A DNA stretch of 64,000 nt, taken from contig DATFGQ010000007.1 of NCBI GenBank assembly GCA_035249305.1, forward strand, positions 42,970 to 106,969, given 5' to 3'. The stretch comes from DASUNP01 sp035249305. GTDB taxonomy: Bacteria > Acidobacteriota > Blastocatellia > UBA7656. A program made the position numbers and the translations under genes. Below the pieces are notes generated by a model. That model was not told the origin of the DNA. It saw only the letters and a program-made list of their open reading frames with translations, and did no database searches. Positions 51,633 to 58,665 of this stretch are shown piece by piece; the stretch's first letter is position 1; every line of letters starts with the position of its first letter.

Positions 51633-53363
51633 CTATCGCTTAGGTTTGTCGGAAGGCGTGGTTCGCACCAACCCGGTCCCCTCTTTCACGTAAATGAACT
51701 GATTGGCGGCCAGGTCGCTCAAAGTGTCGACCCGCCCGCTAGGCCAGCGTATCTCAAGCGTCTTAACCCGGTCGCGCTTGCCGAGTCCGAAGTGGACGCG
51801 CAGATCGTTTTGCGAATAGTAACTGCCGCCGCTGCGCACTTCATCGATCTGGCTCGCGTCTTCGGTGACGCATTTGACGCGCGCGCCTATCCCGTTCCGG
51901 TTCGATTTTACGCCTATCGTTTTGATCGTGATCCAGTTGTTTTGATTGCTCGACTGGCAGCGCAGAAGCTCGGGCAACGCATTAACAGGATTGATGAGTA
52001 TGTCTATGTCCCCGTCATTATCGTAATCGCCGAAGGCGCACCCCCTGGCCGGCGAGGGTTCGACGACGGCGCGGCCCGCGCGCTCTGAAACGTCTTCAAA
52101 GCGCCCGTTCTCAAGGTTCCTGTAAAGCACCTTCCGCTGCGCATACCCCGCTTCGGTCGTCAGCTTCTCGACCTCAGGGTAGACGTGGCCGTTAACGAGA
52201 AAAATATCGAGCCAGCCGTTATTATCGACGTCGACGAAACCGCAGCCCCAACCTAACCAGCGCGTGTTGACCCCTATGCCCGCCGTGAAGGTCAAGTCGT
52301 CAAACATGGCTTTGCCGATGTTGCGATACAGCGTTGAAGTATCGCCGGAAAAATTGGTCTTAAAAATATCGAGCCAGCCGTCGCGGTCATAATCGCCGGC
52401 CGAAACGCCCATGCCGGCCTGAGGCTTGCCGTCGATGCTGAAGGCGCAGCCCGCTTCGACGCCTATGTCGGTGAACGTGCCGTTCTTGTTATTGTGATAG
52501 AGAGCGGCCGGGGCCGAATCGTTCGCCACGTAAACGTCGGGCCAGCCATCGTTGTCGTAATCCGCAACCAGAACGCCCAGGCCGTAAGTGCCGTTGGTCT
52601 TCCTCACGCCGGATTTTTCCGAAACGTCGGCGAACGTGCCGTCGCCGTTATTGCGATAAAGAGTATTAACGCCGCCCGTGAGGCCGGGCGGGCCGCAGGC
52701 GACCGTCACGCCTTTGTACAGGCAAGGCCCCGTCTCCGGCAGCGGGGCCGTCTTCAGATCTAAGTCGATGTAGCTCGCGACAAACAGGTCGAGCGAGCCG
52801 TCGCGGTCGTAATCGAGAAACGCGCAGCCCGACCCCCATCGAGAGCGGTTGTTCGCCACCCCAGCCTTCTCGGCCAGGTCTGTGAAGGCGCCGTTGCCGT
52901 TGTTGCGATAGAGCGCGTTCTTTCCGAAATAGCTTATGAAAATATCGTCATTCCCATCGTTATCGTAATCGCCGACCGATACCGACTGGCCCCAGCCCGT
53001 GCGAGTCAGCCCGGACTTCTCGGTCACATCTCGGAATGTCCCGTCACGGTTGTTGCGGTAGAGTCGGCTGGTCGCCGCACCGGCTTGAGGCGAGCCTTCT
53101 AGTCGGGAGCCGTTGACTAAGAAAATGTCTTGCCACCCGTCATTATCATAATCTATGAAAGCAGCCCCACACCCGGTCGTCTCAAGAAGATAACGGTTTC
53201 TGCGCTCATCGCCGTAAATCGTCTTAGTCGTTATACCGGCTTGCGGCGCCACATTGGCGAAAGCCACGCCTATCTCACCGTTTGTCCGTTCCAGCGCCGG
53301 GGCTCGTTGGGCGAGGATTGCGAAGCAGAAGAGCAACAGGCTGATGTTTCTGATTTCTTGCAA
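51633..53363 (-). CDS. CRTAC1-family protein: FG-GAP/VCBS repeats and ASPIC/UnbV domain (second copy)
   Basis: A 576-residue secreted protein, the same length as its paralogue at 47832-49562. The start is TTG at 53363 with GGAGGG upstream, leading straight into a signal peptide (ISLLLFCFAILAQRAPA). Blades carry DYDNDGWQDIF, DYDNDGNDDIF, DYDRDGSLDLF, DYDNDGWPDVY, DYDRDGWLDIF and DYDNDGDIDIL; the ASPIC/UnbV domain closes the protein (NNWITIKTIGVKSNRNGIGARV). It heads a pair with the TPR gene 8 bp downstream. It follows the STAND gene on the same strand after a 68-bp gap, so read-through from that operon is possible. Confidence 0.9.
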   Translation of the reverse strand: MQEIRNISLLLFCFAILAQRAPALERTNGEIGVAFANVAPQAGITTKTIYGDERRNRYLLETTGCGAAFIDYDNDGWQDIFLVNGSRLEGSPQAGAATSRLYRNNRDGTFRDVTEKSGLTRTGWGQSVSVGDYDNDGNDDIFISYFGKNALYRNNGNGAFTDLAEKAGVANNRSRWGSGCAFLDYDRDGSLDLFVASYIDLDLKTAPLPETGPCLYKGVTVACGPPGLTGGVNTLYRNNGDGTFADVSEKSGVRKTNGTYGLGVLVADYDNDGWPDVYVANDSAPAALYHNNKNGTFTDIGVEAGCAFSIDGKPQAGMGVSAGDYDRDGWLDIFKTNFSGDTSTLYRNIGKAMFDDLTFTAGIGVNTRWLGWGCGFVDVDNNGWLDIFLVNGHVYPEVEKLTTEAGYAQRKVLYRNLENGRFEDVSERAGRAVVEPSPARGCAFGDYDNDGDIDILINPVNALPELLRCQSSNQNNWITIKTIGVKSNRNGIGARVKCVTEDASQIDEVRSGGSYYSQNDLRVHFGLGKRDRVKTLEIRWPSGRVDTLSDLAANQFIYVKEGTGLVRTTPSDKPKR

Positions 53364-53431
53364 GCAGTCCCTCCATTGCAAGAAATCATAAATGACAAAC
53401 AACGTGCGGCTCAAGCGTAACGGAAAGCGAT

Positions 53432-56221
53432 CTACATCTTCATTCGCATTGCGGCGTAGTCGTTCTTCGTAGTCGCTAAATCAGGATGGTTCGGTATGGA
53501 CCTCTCTTGAATCTCTTTTGCTTTATTAAAGAGCGGTTCCGCATCGCCGTATTTACCTTGATCGCTGTAGAGCTTTGCCAGCCGATAATAAGTTCGCGCA
53601 AGCTCCGGCGACTGCGGCAAAGCCTCCTGGCTATCCAACGCCTGCTTAAAGTCTGCTTCGGATCTCTGATAATCTTTGCGTTTATAGTAGAACGAACCGC
53701 GATTGCTTAAAACGCGTCCCACGGTTGGGTGGCCCTTTTTGAGATTGGCTTTGTAAGTATTCAGCGCCTGATCGAAGAGAGCCTCGGCCCCGCCGCGCCC
53801 CTGGTCGTCATAGAGAAAAGCCAGTCGCTCTAGAGAGAAGGCGTCGACACCAAGCTTACCTTCAACGATCATCTTATAAGTGTTCTCTGCTTCTAAGGAG
53901 TCTTCGGCGTCAGCCGTCTTGCCCTGCTTATTGTAACTGGCGAGTAACCCGTTAAGGCTGACGGCCATCTCACCAGGGTCCGGACTGGGTGTGCCTTTCA
54001 GGATGTTTAGTGAGTCCCTGAAAAACGACTCGGCCTCGGCGTATTCGCCACGCTTGTAGTAATAATCGAGCGCCAGATCGTTTAGGTAATTGGGCAGGCC
54101 GACAGGGGCGCTCATACTTCGCTGAACCTCCAAAGCTTTCATCAGGAGTTTCCCCGCGTCGTCGTACTTGCCGAGGCTATCGTAGAGCCACCCCAGGTCG
54201 GTCAGGCTATCGAGTATTATTTGTTTCTCAAGTTCGTTCAGATTATCGATCACAACCGGAAAGTCGGGACCGCCCGTCTGGAGCTCTAATACATGAGTGA
54301 AGAGTCTTTCGGCATCCACGAGCTTTCCAACCTTGATGTAACATCGCGCCAGGTTCTTGTAGCCGTCAATCACGTACTCATCTTTCTCGCCGAGATTTAT
54401 CTCCTCTACAGCCAGCGCCTTCGCATACAACGGCTCGGCCTTGGTGTACTTACCTTCGTTATGGTAGATGCCCGCCAGGTCATTGAGGGTCGTTGCTACT
54501 TCCGGGTGATCGCCGAGCGCGCCTTCAAGCAGTTCGAGAGCTTTCCGGTAATTCTTTTTCGCGCGCTTATGATACTTTCTTGAATCCGTGTATTGGCCTT
54601 TGGCTTCGGATACCTCCCCAAAAAAGCGGTATAGACCGGCAATATTCTTGAGTATTATTCCTTTGCTGATGGTATCAGGTTCTTGCTCGTATAGCGTGAA
54701 GAGGTTTTCCACCGTGCTATTTATATACGTTCGATAATCTGTCTGGCCTGAGAGCATTATTCTATGCTGCTCCGAGATGAACTTATTGTTCGCGGTGCTT
54801 GCGACTACGGCCTGGTGCCTCGCCACCTCGGCTTGCCGCTTCGCGTCCTCGGCTTGCCGCCTCGCCACCTCTTTCTCCCAGAACTTAGCCGCCATTGCCG
54901 TCGCAGCCAAAACTAAGACCAATGCCAGGGCCGAGACGATCAGCCTCTTTTTGCGCTTTGCCTTCTTTATAAACTGCACTCGCCATGCTTCGACCGCAGG
55001 GGCGAGCGTGTCGTGAGATAATTCGTAGTACGGATCACCTTGCGAGCTTTGCGAGGAGACGTTCAAGATGGGGTGGAGAGTATCATTCCTCAGCCTGTCC
55101 AACAGTTCGATCAGTCTTTCCCGGTTCGCCCCGGTCCTGTTGGCCAGAGATGAGACGGTGTAAGCCTGCTTCTCGCCGGTAGGCGTGACCAGGTATAGAA
55201 AAACTTTGGCCGCAAGCGCCCTCTGCCTCCGAGACAGCTTACTCATGCCCTCATTCAAGTAGGAACGCACAATCTCGTCCGCGCCGCGTAAGCGTTTGAG
55301 CGTTTCCAGCCTCAGGGTTCGCGAGCCGGCACTCATCTCCTCTCGCCAGAGTCGGGCCATCACTAGTTGTAAGCGAGGCGTTTCGATCCTGGATGCTGTT
55401 TCAGAACTTTCTTGCTTACGGTAGGCTTTGCCGGCGCTACGCGTTGACTGCCTGCTTATCGGTATCTGGTTCAGCACCTCCTCGACGAGCCCTTCTCCCA
55501 GTTGTATCTGTTGCCCGTCTGCCCGGTGGAGATCGTTGTATTTGTCGATAGGCTTTTCGATGGCGGCGCGTGCTGAGTCACGATCCAGGTGCTCGATGCG
55601 CAGGTAGTTGTCAAACAGCGCCGGTATGATTCCCTCGAATCGGTCGAGTTTTGCGTAGGAATCCTCGCGAATGGAGATAAGGAAACTGACTCGGCGGCTG
55701 CACTTGTTAACGGCTTCGGCAAACTCCTTGACGAATCTCTCTTCGCCATTTGCTTTAGAGTTGTATCGAAAATACTCTTCAAACTGGTCCAGGATGATGT
55801 AGACCCTGGCCTCTACGCCTTGTGTACACGACTGTAAAAGCTCATAGAGCGTGCGAGCAGACGATCCCGGTAGAGCGCTGTCACGGTTTAATGAATCGGC
55901 AAAGGTTTCTTGGATGATCTTTCGTAACTGATCGAGTGGATTGTCGGCCCACGACTTGAAGACGACCACGAAGAGCTTTTGCTCTGAGCCATTGCTTGCG
56001 GCCTCGCGCGCAAGCTCGCGCAAGCGGTGGACTACGCCGGCATGCAGAACGGAAGTCTTACCCACGCCGCTCGGACCGTAAAGCAGCGTGAGTCGCGCGC
56101 CCCTGATATTCTCTATGATGATGTCGCGCTCCGATTCGCGACCGAAGAAGAAAGGCCAGTAGTCCTCTGAATAGGGCACCAAGCCTATGTACGGACTTTT
56201 GAAAAGATCCGGTCCAGACAT
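53432..56221 (-). CDS. STAND-type NTPase with one membrane helix and C-terminal TPR array
   Basis: A 929-residue signal-transducing NTPase. The N-terminus (PYIGLVPYSEDYWPFFFGRESE) is the typical entry to nSTAND1-type NTPases. Walker A GPSGVGKTS is at 49-57 and Walker B ILDQFEEYF at 143-151. A winged-helix-like region and the conserved ELSHDTLAPAVEAWR motif (400-414) close the NTPase. One hydrophobic helix (about 427-446, after KKAKRKKR) is followed by an R-x-A-E-rich coil (about 450-475) and about nine TPR-like repeats to the end. The charge rule puts the NTPase inside and the TPRs outside the inner membrane. STAND proteins oligomerise on sensing a target and trigger a partner effector. It begins 10 bp after the SIR2 gene, its likely partner. 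Confidence 0.85.
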   Translation of the reverse strand: MSGPDLFKSPYIGLVPYSEDYWPFFFGRESERDIIIENIRGARLTLLYGPSGVGKTSVLHAGVVHRLRELAREAASNGSEQKLFVVVFKSWADNPLDQLRKIIQETFADSLNRDSALPGSSARTLYELLQSCTQGVEARVYIILDQFEEYFRYNSKANGEERFVKEFAEAVNKCSRRVSFLISIREDSYAKLDRFEGIIPALFDNYLRIEHLDRDSARAAIEKPIDKYNDLHRADGQQIQLGEGLVEEVLNQIPISRQSTRSAGKAYRKQESSETASRIETPRLQLVMARLWREEMSAGSRTLRLETLKRLRGADEIVRSYLNEGMSKLSRRQRALAAKVFLYLVTPTGEKQAYTVSSLANRTGANRERLIELLDRLRNDTLHPILNVSSQSSQGDPYYELSHDTLAPAVEAWRVQFIKKAKRKKRLIVSALALVLVLAATAMAAKFWEKEVARRQAEDAKRQAEVARHQAVVASTANNKFISEQHRIMLSGQTDYRTYINSTVENLFTLYEQEPDTISKGIILKNIAGLYRFFGEVSEAKGQYTDSRKYHKRAKKNYRKALELLEGALGDHPEVATTLNDLAGIYHNEGKYTKAEPLYAKALAVEEINLGEKDEYVIDGYKNLARCYIKVGKLVDAERLFTHVLELQTGGPDFPVVIDNLNELEKQIILDSLTDLGWLYDSLGKYDDAGKLLMKALEVQRSMSAPVGLPNYLNDLALDYYYKRGEYAEAESFFRDSLNILKGTPSPDPGEMAVSLNGLLASYNKQGKTADAEDSLEAENTYKMIVEGKLGVDAFSLERLAFLYDDQGRGGAEALFDQALNTYKANLKKGHPTVGRVLSNRGSFYYKRKDYQRSEADFKQALDSQEALPQSPELARTYYRLAKLYSDQGKYGDAEPLFNKAKEIQERSIPNHPDLATTKNDYAAMRMKM

Positions 56222-56231
56222 ACCTTTGCCC

Positions 56232-57515
56232 TCAAGTAGTCGGACGCGCTTGTAAGTATTGTTCGAGTATGGCTATGTAATCGTCCAGGTGCTCGTTAAG
56301 GATCTTCAGCTTGCGGGTGTTCCAGTAGTCCCGTATGTATTCGGGGGTGTTTGTTTGAACCGCCCAGGAATTACGATCAAGCTCGTCCTCGCCCCACACC
56401 CGGTTGAGCATCACTCGCAGGTTCCAGTCGCGCAAGCCATAACCCATGAACAGGAAATGATTGTTATTGAACAGGCGGGGAATCGGTATGGGGAATATGT
56501 TATTCGGCTCCGTCTCGACTAAGTAGTCGATGTAATCGTCCTCGGAGATCACAAAACTGTCATATTGCTCTTCCTCGTCTTTACTGATCCTGTCGACCGC
56601 GCCATGAATTTTTAGGATGATTGTCCGTTCTTTTAAATTCAGTCCGTTATACTTGTTCGGGGTCAAGACGATATTAGGCTTCTCCTCGCCGGGCGCCCAG
56701 TGCATCCAATTACCTTTATGAGGCTTGCTGGCCATATACCATATGAGGTCATACGGCTCGCGCGCCTTTTGAAAGGCGCGTTCCAGCATGTCGTCGTAGT
56801 TGGTTGTCACGATGAGCTGGCAAGGCTTGCCCAGGCTGCGTAAAATGCCGGCCAGTCTCGCGAGGAAATGGTGCAGCTCGGTCGGCTCGTACTCGTCGTT
56901 ATCGAAGAGCTCATGCAGGCTGTTGTAAAGCGGGGCCGAACCCACGGTCATGCCGATGTACTGCGACACGCTCAGCAGGTCTTTAACCTCTTCTTCGGGG
57001 TAGGGGAATTCATTGACCAGGTAATTTGTCAGCTCGGCGGCGCTCGGAACATAACGCCCCGGCTTGTAACACTGCTTGTCCGGGCGGCCGCAGGAGTTGA
57101 CGCCAGCGCCTAGAAAAGGGATGACTTCGCCATTCAGAATCTGGTTGGCGACGGTCTTAAAATGCAAATGTAACTCTTTGGAAATCCGGCTCCGGGCGCT
57201 TGCAATCAGCTCGTCTACGTTCTCATAGCCCTCTTGCATAATCGCGACCTGGCGCAGAGAGCTCAATGAATCTCGCCAGCGTTCCGCTTCAAAGGCCGCG
57301 CGACCTTTGTTGCAGAGCCTGTTGATCTCCTCCGCCCTCACCATTTTAAACTTGGCCATCAAGTCTTCATTCGACGCGTCTCGCTTGAGCAGCTCGTAGA
57401 GCTTCTCAAGGGCCGTCGACCAGTCCTTGTTATCTATTGCTCGCTCCACCTCCACCAGCGGGTTGACGTTGGCGTTGTGTTGATCTCCGGGCTGCGGTTC
57501 ATTCGGCAGTTGCAT
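56232..57515 (-). CDS. SIR2-domain protein, predicted NAD-cleaving effector
   Basis: A 427-residue protein. Residues about 1-115 are helical and TPR-like (DWSTALEKLYELLKRD, GRAAFEAERWRDSLSSLRQV). The SIR2-like domain covers about 118-425: GAG at 136-138 (PFLGAGVN), catalytic Asn239 in TTNYDDML, catalytic His304 in KIHGAVDR, and GYGLRDWNLR at 358-367. These are the motifs of SIR2_2-type defence effectors that hydrolyse NAD rather than deacylate proteins. The zinc-binding CxxC pairs of true sirtuins are not evident, which supports an NADase rather than a deacylase. No signal or membrane segment, so cytoplasmic. AGGAGC precedes the ATG; it is third of four operon genes. Confidence 0.85.
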   Translation of the reverse strand: MQLPNEPQPGDQHNANVNPLVEVERAIDNKDWSTALEKLYELLKRDASNEDLMAKFKMVRAEEINRLCNKGRAAFEAERWRDSLSSLRQVAIMQEGYENVDELIASARSRISKELHLHFKTVANQILNGEVIPFLGAGVNSCGRPDKQCYKPGRYVPSAAELTNYLVNEFPYPEEEVKDLLSVSQYIGMTVGSAPLYNSLHELFDNDEYEPTELHHFLARLAGILRSLGKPCQLIVTTNYDDMLERAFQKAREPYDLIWYMASKPHKGNWMHWAPGEEKPNIVLTPNKYNGLNLKERTIILKIHGAVDRISKDEEEQYDSFVISEDDYIDYLVETEPNNIFPIPIPRLFNNNHFLFMGYGLRDWNLRVMLNRVWGEDELDRNSWAVQTNTPEYIRDYWNTRKLKILNEHLDDYIAILEQYLQARPTT

Positions 57516-57549
57516 AGCTAAAGCTCCTTCAGGTTATGCTCGCTACTTG

Positions 57550-58638
57550 TTACGGGACGATTTCAGGCGGAGGCACTTGCCGCAGCGACTTTTTCTTAAT
57601 GACGATTATCGCGATAACCGCCCCGACCGAACCGCCTATGATCGGGAGTCTGAAGCGGCGAAGGAATGACGCTTTCGTGACAGTAACTTGTTGGACGAAG
57701 GGTTCGGCCGTTTCAGTGTTCTGGTCGTAATCGATCAGCCCAATTATCCTTCCGGTCCGCGCGTCGAGTCCCGCCTTGAAATTCACGATGACAACGCCTT
57801 CGCCATTAGTGATGCCTTCGGGATCGATCTTGCCCGGCGGTTTGCCCGGAACATCCGGCTCCACATTGAACCTCACGCGCCTCCCGGCGGCGGGGGTATC
57901 AGCTTGCGGCGGATTATCTTGAGCCAGGTCCGTGAACGACGTAAGCACTATCTTGCCTTGGCCCGTACGCCGGATCATAGCCCTCAGGCCGGTCTTCTTT
58001 GTTTTGCCCCCCTCTGCGATCAGTGGTGTGCCAGCGGGCGCAATAGTAACAGTGTTCTTAGCGTCTACCTTCACAGTCTGAAATATGATCTGCTTTTCAC
58101 GCTGCTGGTATGGGTCGAGAGTGACCGTGCCGCTGAACACGTCGATTACTGGTTGGCCTCGAAACACCCTGATAGTGAAATACGCGCCTCTCGAAGTTGT
58201 GAAAGCAGAGTCGCAGCTCTCTACGTAGGCTCGCGCATCGGGCTTGAGCTTGACTTTCATCGCGCCGTCGACGAGTGAAGCGACCAGGAATTCCTGCTTG
58301 CCGGAATCATCAACTCTCGCCATTGCCGTCGAAAGTCTTGCCATGGCCGCATCTTTTAAAACGACCTGGCCGACCTGGTCGAGTTGCACCTCTACGCTGG
58401 AGTCTTCAGAGAGCTGGAGGAACTCTCCGCCCCAGATAGCCCTTTGACCAGAACCAACGCGCCCGTCGATTGCGACCGCTCCGTGCGCGTAGAGGCTGCC
58501 GACAGGCTGAAACGACGCTTGAACGGAAGGCAGCGTAATGCGATTCCCGTCATTGGCAATCGCGGCCCTAGACAACGGCGCGATGATTATCGCCAGGCTC
58601 AACGGCAAGCAGGCTGCAATATGCTTACGCCTTGTCAT
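57550..58638 (-). CDS. Exported FecR-domain protein with C-terminal hydrophobic segment
   Basis: A 362-residue protein. A signal peptide (HIAACLPLSLAIIIAPLSRAA) precedes a FecR-like domain (about 55-185) with ALDRVGSGQRAIWGGEFLQLSEDSSVEVQL-like start (seen as SGQRAIWGGEFLQLS), AYFTIRVFRGQPVIDVFSG and QTVKVDAKNTVTI. Middle residues about 200-320 hold an Ig-like or RodA-like beta region (RVRFNVEPDVPGKPPGK). Near the C-terminus RRFRLPIIGGSVGAVIAIIVIKKK forms a transmembrane anchor. FecR domains sit in the periplasm and sense or bind polymers or act as anti-sigma partners; no sigma factor is adjacent here. Gaps of 27 and 34 bp to its neighbours place it second in the operon. Confidence 0.8.
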   Translation of the reverse strand: MTRRKHIAACLPLSLAIIIAPLSRAAIANDGNRITLPSVQASFQPVGSLYAHGAVAIDGRVGSGQRAIWGGEFLQLSEDSSVEVQLDQVGQVVLKDAAMARLSTAMARVDDSGKQEFLVASLVDGAMKVKLKPDARAYVESCDSAFTTSRGAYFTIRVFRGQPVIDVFSGTVTLDPYQQREKQIIFQTVKVDAKNTVTIAPAGTPLIAEGGKTKKTGLRAMIRRTGQGKIVLTSFTDLAQDNPPQADTPAAGRRVRFNVEPDVPGKPPGKIDPEGITNGEGVVIVNFKAGLDARTGRIIGLIDYDQNTETAEPFVQQVTVTKASFLRRFRLPIIGGSVGAVIAIIVIKKKSLRQVPPPEIVP

Positions 58639-58665
58639 TATTAATCTCCTCTCGGCCGGGTCAGG

